Shown here in pieces: positions 45,485 to 57,248 of a stretch of DNA of 64,000 nucleotides. The DNA comes from Mytilinidion resinicola (taxonomy: Eukaryota > Ascomycota > Dothideomycetes > Mytilinidiales > Mytilinidiaceae), in the NCBI RefSeq assembly GCF_010093595.1, contig NW_022985453.1:583745-647744 (forward strand). Reading direction: 5' to 3'. Below the pieces are notes generated by a model, which did not search any database, was not told the origin of the DNA, and saw nothing but the letters and a program-made list of their open reading frames with translations. How positions within the stretch are numbered: position 1 is the stretch's first letter; every line of letters starts with the position of its first letter. The translations under genes were made by a program, and so were the position numbers.

Positions 45485-46949
45485 CGTAGCTGCTGCAAAG
45501 GACAACGATTCTTGTTAGTATGGTTGCTCCGAGAAAGTCTACGGCATGCGGTTACTCATGCCAAGCAAATAGACAAGATGCATTCGAGATCTTTCACCCA
45601 CCTGATCGAAGAGCTAAGAGACTTGTGAAGTTTGTGTGCTTTGCTGCTGCGAGCGGAGATGCATGCATCCTTGGTGGATCTTTGACCCGCATTGGTGTAC
45701 CGCAAGTTCGGCGAAAGGCCATTCTCGCACTATTTCAGAAGTAACACTTCCGTAGCCGCTTTTGGAAGCATCATTGGAAGTCGGGTAGCATCCGAAAGAT
45801 AAAGATGTGATTCGTGGCTTTGAGACGCTCCCACGCTGGGCGGGAAAAAGTGGCACACTCATAAAGTCCTCTTTAAGTCTACTCCTGTCCGCCAGTGCTT
45901 GGAGTGCTTCAACGACTTTTAAAATCGCACAAGGTGAAGAGCTTCCATCACGCTCAAGTATCTGTAAATACATTGAAGCAACCCAAGCAGTGGCATACAA
46001 GTGTGCACACTCACCGCGCAGTTTGTTTAAACTCAGAGTGCCACTTTTTGTATGCCCCGCGTGGCTCTCGCGATCATTATTGGTGCGGTGCAGAGGGAAT
46101 GACACTAGACTACTTTAAGGAATTTCGAACGTAACGCTCATTTGGTGAATAGTATTGCCTTAGAATAAAGCACAGGAAGCAATGTAGTCCAGCAGACACC
46201 GGAACAGAATGCGAGAGACATATAGACTTAGAGCTAAACTCTCGAGAAGACAACAAGCAGTAATTTTCCTTGGTCGTAGGGGCTACTTCCAACGGTGTCA
46301 GAATATCGAAAACCTTGGAAGGAGCCCGAAGGGCAATGACGAGATGACCATTATGGTCTGATTTGGAGTTGCGAGATTCAGATCGAACACGCTAACTCTC
46401 GAGTATGATCACAAGTCGGGGGCATTTGTTCTAGCATTTTGTATTTCATGGTATTGAAGTAAAGTCCTAATCATAGCCGAAGCCAATTCAAGGTCCCAAG
46501 TTCCAGCCACCAAAGCTACAAAAGAGAAAACCCAGAACTGTATTGAAGCAAGCATTATACTGAACCGCAGTTCCAATTTAGGCCGAAGCCAACACCGAGG
46601 CTCCAATTACCAACCAGCTTAGCAACAGAATAGAGGAAACCCGCCCATATTGAAGTAAACAAGCAAGTATTAGTCGGTAAGAGAAGCATGGACATGGAAC
46701 AAGAAGCAGAGCAGAATGCAGAAGTGTTGAGCCAACAGTAGAGTGAAGGTGTTGAACAACAGTAGAAGGGGTGTGATAATGCAACAAAACAAGGGTAGTG
46801 TTGCAGCAACAAGTATGTAGAAGTATGAGCAGGAAACAAAAAGTGAGGCAGAGGGGAAGGTTTGAAGAAGCAGTACAACAAAGAAGTGGATGTCTGCAGT
46901 CTCTTCGCCTCGAAACACTTTAGAACTCCCCCACATCATATCGTGGCCA
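45485..46949. other. Intergenic stretch with a coding relic and a degenerate tandem repeat
   Basis: Contains the relic at 45614-46105 and an imperfect repeat of about 90-110 bp marked by tattgaag at about 46451, 46540 and 46650 with gccgaagccaa in each unit. The repeat abuts the 3' end of the DUF7730-like gene. Confidence 0.45.
45614..46105 (-). pseudogene. Coding relic, possibly the C-terminal part of a fungal-specific transcription factor
   Basis: An open frame with protein-like content (SSPCAILKVVEALQALADRS, DFMSVPLFP, SKSGYGSVTSEIVREW) and a plausible internal intron with GTGAGT donor and TTTACAG acceptor at about 46019-45965. There is no zinc cluster, no clear start and no continuation upstream. 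A related scrap lies at 16.45 kb. Family assignment is from memory of similar sequence and weak. Confidence 0.3.
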
Positions 46950-48191
46950 TCAGCGACGAGCAATCTCAAGGTCGGTCTTACGGTTGGCCTCCGTAAGTTT
47001 CTTCTTGAGTCCCGCGATGAGGCTGCCGTGCTCAACATATCCCCACTTCTTGACGTTGGGCTCACCAGTCTTCTTGTCTATGACCTTGCTGTGGAAAGAG
47101 TTGCTGCCGAAAGAGAGGATCTCCATGACAGCAGCCGCGTCCTTCCTATAGGGGCCGGGGTTGTTGAAGCTAGTGAGCCAATTACCAGCATCGGACCAGA
47201 TGACTTTGAGGGCTTGGGGAACCTGGGAGTTGCTAGATACGTGGTCGAATCGAAGCTTCTTGAGTTGCTTGCAGCCAATTAGCAGCTGAAATGCTGGCTG
47301 CGCCGTCTTCCGCTCGTACATCTCGACGATGATCTTGGTAATGTACTTCCTGCCAACATCGATCTGCAATAAGAAGTTCTGCAGGCTGTAAGTAGTCTCC
47401 ATGATGAACTTCTGATTGAAGAGGATAGGGAGAGCCTCTTCGCGGACCTCGCGGTTGAGGGAGAGGATAGCCAAACGGTTCAAGCCAGTATAAGCCGGAG
47501 CGAAGCTCGACTTGTGCGTTCCACCCCTAGTCTTGACTCGGATAGTCTTGCCTTCATCGCAGAAGATATGGGTGTAGATTCGCTCACGGGTGTGCTTCGG
47601 CAGCTTCATGAACTCGAATGGGAGGGTCTGCTTGACGATGATTGCCACGAGGCCCGAGTGATTGGTCTGGCCCATGTTGACCTAGAAGCTTGGTTAGCAC
47701 GACCAAAATTAGGTCCAAACGAAAAGTGCTTACCATTCCCATCAATCTGAACGGGTTGTCAGAGCGGAGCTTGAGAAGTTGGCCGAACTGAAAGTCCTTG
47801 CCCAGCTGTTTACATATTAGCATGGATTCAACACAGTGATAGAGACCAACGTACATCAGCAGACTGAGTCGCGGAGTTGAAGTAGACCTCGAGGACGATT
47901 CCAGGGTCCGCTTCCTCCAGCTTGTTGACGATGGCCTCATTGACGTCGTTAAACTTGTTCACCTATTCATAGTGTCAGATATGCAGGCCGGGGCCAGGGT
48001 GTTTGATTGCTTACCAAGGCGCGCTCGCGAGCTTTGAGCTTCTTGAGCTCAGTACCTGAGATCTGAGTGGAAAGTACGAGCTCTTTGCCACGGGAGCGGC
48101 GTGGCGTGGGAGTGCATGCGACGGCACTGCCCGGGGTGGGAGTGCTTGGGGCGTCCAGCATCATCGCGTCTTCAGATGTTGCGGAAGACAT
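46950..48191 (-). CDS. DUF7730/F-box-like fungal protein
   Basis: Exons 48191-48015, 47962-47855, 47805-47734 and 47681-46950 give 362 residues; all junctions are phase 0. The N-terminus is Ser/Thr/Pro-rich with a basic patch (TPRRSRGKEL). The core has FEFMKLPKHTRERIYTHIF, the LP-x-x-x-R-x-x-I-Y signature of this family, followed by LNREVREEALPILF. The rest (FLLQIDVGRKYITKIIVE, LLIGCKQLKKLRFDHV, NWLTSFNNPGPYRKDA) is a leucine-rich mixed fold as in relatives. Function unknown. No link to its neighbours is evident. Confidence 0.75.
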
Positions 48192-49919
48192 GTTGTCGGT
48201 GAGAACAGTGAGAATTCTGGGTGATTTGAACCGTGTGATGAAGGCGATCGACCCCAGGTAGGTGTGAGAGAGAGTTGGAGGTTGGTTGAGGAGAGGAGGC
48301 AGAAATGAGGTGGGGTGGAAGGAGAAAGGATATTTGTAGGTGGAAGAGGGAAGAAGTCAGCCGAGGCGAGTTTGAGGTGTCCAGGCAGCAACTGAGGCCA
48401 GAGACGCAATTTCAAGTGAGGAATAGGGTCGCCGTGGAGCGCGTGCCGTCCGCTGGGGTGCCTCGATGTGGTAACAGCCTACGCAAGATTAGCACTCAGA
48501 GCGCCCAATTCTCAGGCGTCTTGAACAGAGACCTCTGCAGAATAAGTCAACAGAGCTGATACTGCGAGTAATGCGCAAAGTGACTCGAGATTGCCGGGTG
48601 TTTTGCTGAATGCCTTTAAGATCCGAAGTTGGCTCAATGGTGTATAGGTTGAGCACTCAACAAAGCTTGACGGAAATATACAGGGTTCTAAAGGGGCTTA
48701 AGGTCATATGGATCATATTTGAACTCGGATCTCACTATAAGTGAGCAGTGTTGATAATAATTTGACGGCATTCGGTGATGCATCAGGGAACGGCCCAGAT
48801 TGTCAAAAGACATGCACTTCTTGGGCAATTTGGCTCACGCCGCAACTTGGCAGTGGCTTCTTTATTCGATCGGCCGCTCTGTACGACTGTATCTAGAATT
48901 CTCGTTCGAGGAGGATATCGTCGAGTCGAAAGTCGAGTATCTATCTTTTCCGTTAACAATCAGCTCAGTAAGAGTCGTGCCATGCAAATCAAGTCTACGC
49001 CACTCAACTTGAATTCTTTGGTGTTACGTCTTTGGAATTGCCTTTAGATTAGTCTCGCGCTTGATTTAGCAATTCATCATTGCTCATAATACGTTCTAGG
49101 GATAATCACATGAATGACAGAGCCTACTGCAGGTTAGGAAGTATCGGCATTTCTTAGTTTTAGCAACTACAATTCAGCGATATATCGTCAGCCGTGCTAC
49201 ACTGAAAAAAGGCTTGAAATTCGAGTCTTCCAAATCTATTTTCTTACAAGGTCTGATGCCTGGGTGATGTACACCAGCCCCTCAATCGAAAGCGCTATTG
49301 TGTGTGTGAGAGATGCGGAAAACTGGAACGAAAGACTTAGATAAGAAAAGGCAGGCTTGATACAATACCGCTGTGTATATGGACCTACTGCTGCCGTCGC
49401 CCAATGAGCCTCCTAAACGCGCTTTCGTCATTAGGTTGCGGGAAACCCGTCTTATCATCAAAAAGCATTGCTAGAAGGCTTCTCTTACCATATCCAGCAT
49501 ATTGAACCATAGTTTCTAATCAAAAGACTACTAGGGGTGTTCCGTGAGCTTAAGATGAATATCCGGGATGTTGAGGTAGATGGATAGAAACAAAACACGT
49601 TCACCGACGTTAAAATAACTTTGGAGCTCTGAGCACGCCCCTCGCCGATCTCAACATCCCACCTCAACTTCCCCCAAACTTTCCCAAACCACCGCGCAAT
49701 CGCCCCAATTCCCGTCGCAACCACCTCCAAACCTCCCACCCACAATCGCAAACATGGCAGAAGCCTCCCCAAACCCCCTTCCCGCCGACCTCACTCTCAC
49801 CTTCCCCTCGCCCACCGCCAACGGCACAAACATGGACATCGACATGAAAGAAGAACCAACCTTAGAAGTACCCTCCCTTTTCCCTCTCAAACCAACCCCC
49901 AACCCATCCCTCCACTGCC
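48192..49919. other. Intergenic stretch of about 1.7 kb with an overlapping upstream ORF at the right end
   Basis: 48.5-49.4 kb is AT-rich and empty by eye. 49754-49933 is a 59-codon open frame (MAEASPNPLPADLTLT) overlapping the SDC1 start in another frame; see the finding on SDC1. Confidence 0.45.
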
Positions 49920-50349
49920 ATGAATCTCCGTAGCAAGGCCCTAGCTAAAGCCCAGCAGAACCAGCCCGTCGACCCGCCCACGCCCTCCGCCGCGCCCACG
50001 ACGCCCCTCCCGAACCAGAACACAGCTGCGACGTCGGCTGCGCGCAGCTCGCCGCACCCGGGCCAGAGCAATGGGCCGCTGCAGCAGCCGCCGGCGAATC
50101 CGATTCCACACGGGAGCCCGACGAGGGTATATTTGAATAGCTATGTTACGCCGTATTTGTTGGAGGCTATGAAGCATTTGGCGACGCAGGAGTAAGTTTG
50201 GTTATCATTTTCCGAGGAGGGCTTGGGGAGGTGTGATGTCGACGGAAGACTTGGGATAGCATGCTGATGCGGGTGCATACAGGCCCGACAAACCGCTGAA
50301 ATGGCTATCTGAGTTTCTGGCGGAGAAGAGCAAAGAGCTGGAGGGTTGA
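49920..50349 (+). CDS. sdc1: SDC1 / Dpy-30 motif subunit of the COMPASS histone methyltransferase
   Basis: Exons 49920-50191 and 50283-50349 give 112 residues. The C-terminal Dpy-30 dimerisation motif is complete: RVYLNSYVTPYLLEAMKHLA, then EPDKPLKWLSEFLAEKS across the intron. The N-terminus is Pro/Gln/Ala-rich and disordered. SDC1 binds Bre2/Ash2L in the H3K4 methyltransferase complex in the nucleus. A 59-codon frame starting at 49754 overlaps this start by 14 nt in a different frame; it could be an upstream ORF or, less likely, the true N-terminus joined by an intron I could not define. The gene converges on RPS13. Confidence 0.85.
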
Positions 50350-50731
50350 GGCAAAACAGCAACCCGACATTTCTCGTCTTCCTAAAGATGGTTTGTTAAA
50401 CAGGCAAGGGCATGTCACTCTGGTGGGACGGTTGTAAAATATCTGCATGGGTCTGGCGTTCAAAATGAGGGTGGCCTACTGGGCAACGGAGATATCACTT
50501 TGGGACAGCACAGCTGTATCTGATGCACTGGAGAACGGTGTTTGTAGTGGGCGCGGCACTTATGCACGCTTCCCTAGTTGCTCATAGGATTGCCATAATC
50601 GACGTTTGATGGATCTCATTCCCTCACAATCAATCTACTGGTAGTTGTGAACCTCAGTCACCACCCGGATATGCCTCCCATGTGCCAATCCTCCAGCAAA
50701 AAAACTCCATTTTGATGACCAGGCGACTCGT

Positions 50732-51531
50732 TTATGCGACCAGCGTGCTGGCGGTGGCGCTCTCGTATCTCCAGGTCGGGGGAAGGACACCAACGGTCTT
50801 GTAGCTAAATAATCGGTGAGTAGACGCTCGACACTTCGATCGGCGGAGGACATACTAGCGAGACAGGCGGTGGATACGGGACTCGATGAGAATGAGACGG
50901 AACTAGCGTGTGTTAGTCCTCGGCTTCTCAACATGGGAGTGCGTCTAGGTACCTTGGAGTCCTTGTCGTTGCGGTTGCGCTCAAGATGCTTGCGGACGGC
51001 AACAGCCTTCTTGATCAACACTAAAGTTCGAGTTTAGTGATTGCGGCGAAGAAAAAAGAGCTCTAGCAAGGCAGCTCACTGTAAAGGTCCTCGGGAATCT
51101 CAGGAGCTTTGGTATAATTAGCATACGAAGACATGCAACGGGAGGAGAGAAAGAATTCTGAACATACCAAGACCTGTTCAATCACGGGCACTCTGTCAGC
51201 ATTGAAACCAAGCAGAGGCAAATTTATATAGCGCTGCAGATCCATTGCTAGAGAGCAAGTACTGCCGTCGACCTGCGCTTCACACGGGATGCGTACCATT
51301 GCCCTTCAGAATTCTCAAGATCTTGTTTCCGGTAACGACCTTGACCTGTGCGATACCGTGCGAGTCCCGGAGGACGACACCGATCTGGGAGGGGGTTGCA
51401 CCCTTCTTCGCGAGCTTGCAGATCTGGTCGACAACCTGCTCGGGGGTGGTCTTGAGCCATGCCGGGGGGGTGCGCGAGTAGGGGATGGCGCTGGCCGATA
51501 TGCCCTTTCCGTTGGAGTGGAGTCTGCCCAT
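50732..51531 (-). CDS. rps13: 40S ribosomal protein S13 (uS15) with a 6-nt micro-exon
   Basis: Exons 51531-51297, 51173-51168, 51106-51080, 51020-50953, 50902-50856 and 50804-50732 add up to 151 residues, the usual S13 length. Landmarks: [78 protein letters not shown] and [17 protein letters not shown]. The 6-nt exon (GTCTTG) supplies the conserved Gly-Leu-Ala between LKGN and PEIPEDLY; it is flanked by AACAG and GTATGT. A part of the 40S head-platform region, essential for translation. Dense introns fit a highly expressed ribosomal protein gene. Confidence 0.95.
51168..51173 (-). other. rps13: 6-nt micro-exon of rps13
   Basis: GTCTTG on the minus strand, between acceptor AACAG and donor GTATGT. 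With the single G left by exon 1 it spells Gly-Leu and the first base of Ala. Skipping it would also keep frame but remove two residues that are invariant in the family as I know it. Confidence 0.85.
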
Positions 51532-53254
51532 CTTGAATGTCGGATACCGTTGGCGTCGGGGTGCTGGTGGTGATGTCGAAGTTGTCGCGGCGGAGCTGGA
51601 GGCGAGGTTGTGGGAAAACGCAAATTGTTCGCTTGTACGCTCGGGCCGCATGGCGACCGCAGCTGGGCCTTACGAAAAAACTGCAACTCAACCTCAAGCC
51701 TTCTCTGCTACACCTCACGTCAACAACATCGACTCGATCGAGCACCTCCGCGATCCAGCTCCAACTATGGAGCCTCGTGGCTAGACAGCCTGGATGCTCA
51801 CGCATGCGTAACCTCATCATGCAGGAGACCTTGGCATGCTGGGCAAAGGGTTTCTTCAGACTTGGGTATGTCCTTGCCGTTCACACCTTTACACCACCTC
51901 CCTTCAAATGATGATCTTTTCCAATACATACAATATTTCTGGTACCTCTTGATTTAGTGGGCCTGCGGGTTCGCGATGATCGCAACGGACTTCTGATAAC
52001 TCCATCACCTCTTGTTACATTCGAAATCTCGGCCTTGCATCACGCTAACAAGTTTGAAGATAGGAATAGTATTGTATTATAACTCACCCTTCGAGCCAGC
52101 CGCTCCAAAAAGGTTACTGTCTTGCTTGGGAACGCATTGATAGTTGGTCTCCCTTCTTGATGGCTTGAGAAGTCCCCGCTTCACGCCCTCCCCATGGGAA
52201 GTCACACCTTCTAGTCGGCTATGGGCTCAGATAAGCAAGCATGGGCTGTTATACATGATTGATCCTGGTTTAGGTAGGCCGGTAGATTATTAGAGGTGGG
52301 TTCAGGCAGCGCAAGTTCGGCATTCATGAAAGCTTGACAATGGCACCCAGCCTTCCCTTAAGGATACGTTAGAACTTTGATACTATAATGGACGTATGAA
52401 CAGTACGCTGGCCATAATTACACAAGACTATGAACTCGTCAATGTGACCGAAGTAGCTTCATCGCCGTGTGAGTATCGGGTGTCCCACGTGCGAAGCCCC
52501 ATGCGCTGGCCTCCAAACCAATATTTTTCCAAGGGCTTGTCAAATTTCTCATTGGTTTCAGCTTTCAAATTGTGATTTTCCTAGCACTCGTGCCTCTCCA
52601 ACCAGCCTTATGCAGGGAGCCTGGAAAGGCTCGAGTAGGTGGCATTTCCTGCGGATTTCGTCTATCTCACATCTTCTTGCAAACTAGCGTTGGGCATCAG
52701 GTCCACGCTTTCCCCTTCTATTCTTTTTCCAAACACAGAAATGAAGTCTTGAACGCGGATGGAACATTGAAATGCTGCCCTAGCATCTAGCCCGAATCAT
52801 AGCTACCTGCGCGGACCCTGCTCGCAGACTTGGCAGGCGGAGTGCTGGGAAAACACACATTCGTAGTTACCTGGTGACCGTTGGGAGCCCCTTCGATGTC
52901 TTCAATTTGTTCCATGATCTGATCAATAGGTGTCCTAGTTTGAGGGAATTTTGTTGTTCAAGTGTCGGTCCCCTGAAATGAGGCCGTTTTGGCGTGTCAA
53001 ATTCTCGAGGGTCCAAATCGTGAGCTTGCTCAAACGCATCGGCCAGCGCGCTTCAGTACACGGGGGAGCTTCTTCACGAGCAAGCGAGCCACGCAGTGTC
53101 CTATTTACCACAACAAACGCCATGAACCTCGCCCTCCTCCACCTCCACTCTCCACCAACCTTCCTCATTCTCGACCCCCATCTACCCTAGATCTGTATAC
53201 CAATACGCGATCACAGCGCTTACCTTCTAGCATTTACTGCCTAACGCCGCAATC
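51532..53254. other. Intergenic stretch of about 1.7 kb; nothing supportable
   Basis: Upstream of rps13 and of the TOS1-like gene. Short open frames in 51.5-51.9 kb are mirror readings of S13 or its leader; 52.0-53.2 kb shows no domain or repeat. Confidence 0.4.
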
Positions 53255-55204
53255 ATGCACGCCTACCTACACACCTTTCTGGTGTTGACCTTTCTTCTCT
53301 TGACCTGCACCGTCCGCGTAGTCGCGAAGACGTCCGGCGAGCTGTGCAATGGCATCGCGGTCATGGAGGGTGGTAACTCCTACTGCTCGCAAGTTACCAA
53401 GATCACGTACCACAATATCAGCCAGTCTGGTAGCTACAAGTCGACTACCAATATGGACCTGAACAGCGGGATCTGTTCGCACGACAATGTCTCCTATCTG
53501 AACACGGGCACCCTCACCCCGCTCTTCGGCGAGGTAAGTCAATCTCTGCTTGAAACGGGACGAGCTTCTTGAGCATAGACTAACAAATTCTCTGCGTCAG
53601 GTCTCCATGCATCTGCGCGGCCCCATGAACCTGACTCAACTCGCCGTTTACACGCTGCCTGGGACTGTCTCTGGCAAACGTAGCTCGGTCTACGATCTCG
53701 GACTCAAGGGCAAGGGCCATCGTCACAAGTTCGCTGGCATCCAGCCCAAAGTTCATGGTCATAAGCATGATAAGCGCGACGTCGGCGATATGGTTACCGC
53801 CACCATCGACGGTCAAGCTGTTTCATGGATTAACGTGTACGACGGCACTCCCGCGACTCAAGATACAGACACAGCTACTTCGCCGACTACAGAGGCTACT
53901 CTCAGCTCTTGCGACAACAGCCTTGTGACCATCACTAGCGTCGAGAATGTCTATGTCACTACTACCGTCACGGAGGACGCTGAAGCGATGAGCACTGCTT
54001 TCATGAGCCCAGATCCCACCGTCGCCGAACAAAAGCCTCGCACTACTGTTTACGTCACGACGACCGAGATTGTTATGATTCCCACTGGATCCGCTCCTGT
54101 ACTAATCAAAGCCGAGGCGACTGGCGTTGATGCGATGACCGATCTACAGTCGACGGATTTCTCAAGCTCGACAACTCTGTTCTCTGCTAGTGCAACGACT
54201 ACTAGGGAAAATTCAACTCCGACGACTTTCCAGTCGGTGTTCTCCACATACGCGACCTCTACCGATAGCGACAGTCAGAGCAGCGTAGCGACAACCTCCA
54301 CAGATCCATCGAGCTCACTACAGCCATCGACCGTCGTCAAGGCAGACGCAGGGTCATGGAGTCGGGTCGCATACTACCAATCTGCAGCTTCAGCTCAAGC
54401 CACTGGATTCGCGTTCCTTAACAACCGAGGCAACGATGCGGTGTCGGGAACATGGGACTCGTAATGATACCGCTAACATAGATTATGTCGCAGCATAGCT
54501 AATCGAATATAGGACCTTCGGCAACTCGCTCTCTTACGCGTCCAGCGACGGGACTACGTGTGCGAACATCAGTACTCCCTTCAACGGCAATCTCTCGACC
54601 TCCGAGGTCGAGCTGGCGGTATTCACGAACCAAGTCTGTAACGGAGATTGCGACTACACTCGTCCTAAATCTGTAGCCCATCGTAAGTAGAGAGGAAACT
54701 TAACTGTTCAACAGGGCTAACAAATAAGATGGTTGGAGCGGTGAAGCAAAGGCCTTCTTTATCGAGTTCCAGGCGGATCACTATAACAACACTCCAGGTT
54801 CCAATCAAGGGTTGATCCAAGACGCTCCGGCCTGGTGGTTCCTCAACGCCAATATCCCGCGGATCCTCCAGTATGGAGACGATCGGAACGGAAATCCTTG
54901 CTCTTGTTGGGCCTACGGCTGTGGCGAGTTCGACGCATTTGAGATCCTCGAGATGGGAGAGATGCGTGCCAAGTCGACGCTCCATCGCCAGGGAAATATA
55001 GAGGGGGGAGACTCAAACTATTTCCTTCGCCCGGTCGGGAAGACTATCAAGGTCGCCGTTGTCTGGAACGATTACGACATCACGGTTGCCATTCTGGATG
55101 ATAGCTTCTCATTCAGCGAGACCCTCACTGCCAGCCAGATTGCTGACATCGTCTCCTACTCTGAGCAAAGTAACACAGATTCGCTGTTTGCTATTGGGAC
55201 TTAA
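53255..55204 (+). CDS. TOS1-like secreted cell-wall glucanase (DUF2403 + DUF2401)
   Basis: Exons 53255-53533, 53601-54460, 54513-54682 and 54729-55204 give 594 residues. Signal peptide MHAYLHTFLVLTFLLLTCTVRVVA. The DUF2403-like N-terminal domain (ELCNGIAVMEGGNSYCSQV, MNLTQLAVYTLPG) is followed by a Ser/Thr-rich region of about 190 residues, probably O-glycosylated. The C-terminal TOS1-type hydrolase domain has DAPAWWFLNANIPRILQYG, CSCWAYGCGEFDAFEILEMG and an ExDxxE-type acid triplet (EFDAFE) like GH16 enzymes. Relatives are wall-associated and act on or bind beta-glucan. No GPI signal is visible at the C-terminus, so it is probably secreted or held by covalent wall linkage. Confidence 0.88.
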
Positions 55205-55773
55205 TGCGACATCAATCTCCGACTTCTTTGCTGTTTGCCATCTGGCATTTGCAGCGTCGTCAGTCTCAGATTTCTTGAATGTAGCTTGGAGGCTTTGGAG
55301 GAACGGAAGGATTTTCCGAGAAGTTTGGTATGGGGCATATCGTCCACCGATGTATAGTAGCAAATGACAGACTTTCCACCTGATGTGGGAGGATTTCTAT
55401 CTTGATAAGGAAGAGGCGACTCATGTGACGAGCGATTTGCTTGTGAAAAAGCCGTGAAGCTTAGGTCAGCCAGGATAGCCTCGGCCTTGGGAACCGTCAA
55501 CCCTCTTAGCCGTGCACCGCAGTCACCACCAGCAATCGCCCTCGCCACGCATCACGAACCTCGCGCTTCTTCATATATCTTGCGAACATCCTACAAACGA
55601 CTAGAATCCTCGTTGACTCTCTCGGTGTCTCTCCCTGCTTTATTTATCCGCATTCCCCGCTTCTCTACTAGCGCAATCTGTGAGATCACATCACGACTAC
55701 AAGAAACTGGACTCGCGGACTGCCACCGCACACAGACCGATGAAAGAGTGGTGAACCGCTGCGACTTGGAGAG
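55205..55773. other. Intergenic region between TOS1-like gene and PEX13
   Basis: Carries the PEX13 promoter. No gene or repeat seen. Confidence 0.4.
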
Positions 55774-57248
55774 ATGGCCGCACCATCGCCACCGAAGCCC
55801 TGGGAGCGCGGCGGCGGAACAACCAGCGCGCAAGTTGGTATGTTATTGCTTGAATGAGTCGTCTTGATCGATCGCATGCTAATCCTAACGGCAGGCCTTA
55901 CGGGGACCACGAATAACACATCAATGTCCTCCGCCACGACGACGGCAACGGCGCCCTCCTCCGCGTCTAATCCGCCACCTCTCCCCGAACTACCCAATAC
56001 GCTGAACTCTGTCGTCAATCGCAACTCGTCGAACTATTCTACAATGAATCAGAATCGCCTCGGATCATCCCCCTATGGTTATGGTTCCTCTCCCTACTCC
56101 TCGCCCTACTCTCGACTTGGAGGCGGACTTGGAGGTGGGCTCGGCGGAGGCTACGGCTCAATGTACGGTGGCGGGATGGGAGGCATGTACGGCGGGATGG
56201 GCGGCATGGGTATGGGAGGCATGGGCATGGGTGGGATGTACGGAGGGATGGGCGGCATGCCAGGCGACCCGAACAACCCTGCTTCCCTGACCCAGTCGTT
56301 CAGCCAAAGCACGCAGGCGACATTTCAGCTTATCGAGAGCATCGTGGGCGCCTTTGGCGGGTTTGCCCAGATGCTTGAGAGCACGTATATGGCTACACAC
56401 TCCTCATTTTTTGGTAAGTCTAGACTATCTAACGAGAATATGTAATGCTAACGATCGCCTTAGCCATGGTTTCGGTAGCCGAACAGTTTGGAACCCTCCG
56501 ACAAACACTTGGGTCGGTCCTTGGAATTTTCACAATCATGCGATGGATGCGGACAGCCATTGCAAAGCTCACAGGGCGTCCACTTCCCGCATCCTCGAAG
56601 GAGCTCACGCCCGCAGGCTTCGCTGCATTCAATGGACGCATGCCCGATGGCTCGCCCGCAGCGCCGAAACCTTCCAAGAAGCCATTCATCATGTTCATGG
56701 TCGCCGTATTTGGTCTTCCATATCTGATGGGCAAACTCATCAAAGCCCTTGCTAGATCGCAAGAGGAGGAAGCCAAGCGCCAAATGGAGGCAAACCCACA
56801 GGCCTATCTTGATGGCCAGCCATTAGACCCGAGCAAGCTGGACTTCTGCCGCTTGTTATACGATTTCACACCCGATACGAACATGGCGTCAGTACAAGGA
56901 GTTGACTTGGCCGTCAAGAAGGGCGACCTTGTAGCAGTCCTAAGCAAGACGGATCCGCTCGGAAATCCATCAGAATGGTGGCGGTGTAGAGCACGCGACG
57001 GCCGCATGGGCTACCTCCCCAGCCCATACCTAGAGCCGATTCAGAGGCGGCCAGCGCAAGCCCAGATTACCAGCGGCAGCCAAGTCGGCAGTCCAGCCGG
57101 CAGTCGCGCACAAACTATGACAAGCAGCTCTGGTAGTCGTGCGGCGACCATGACCGAGACCAAGGCCCCAGAGAAGCCACCCCAGGTGGCAGGCAAGGCG
57201 GGCGATATTGGTGTTGAGAGTTTCCAAAAGGGACAATTTTATTCATGA
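55774..57248 (+). CDS. pex13: Peroxin 13 (PEX13), peroxisomal docking complex
   Basis: Exons 55774-55837, 55895-56413 and 56464-57248 give 455 residues. The N-terminus starts MAAPSPPKPWERGG and leads into a Gly/Met/Tyr-rich stretch (GGMGGMYGGMGG), the YG-rich low-complexity region characteristic of Pex13 and proposed to form the import-pore phase. Next come the conserved helices (TFQLIESIVGAFGGFAQMLE, RWMRTAIAKLTGRP) and a membrane span (FIMFMVAVFGLPYLMG). An SH3 domain occupies residues about 325-392 (CRLLYDFTPD, KGDLVAVLSK, WWRCRARDGRMGYLPSPYLE) and binds Pex14/Pex5. The tail is Ser/Gly-rich. It imports matrix proteins into peroxisomes. Confidence 0.93.
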
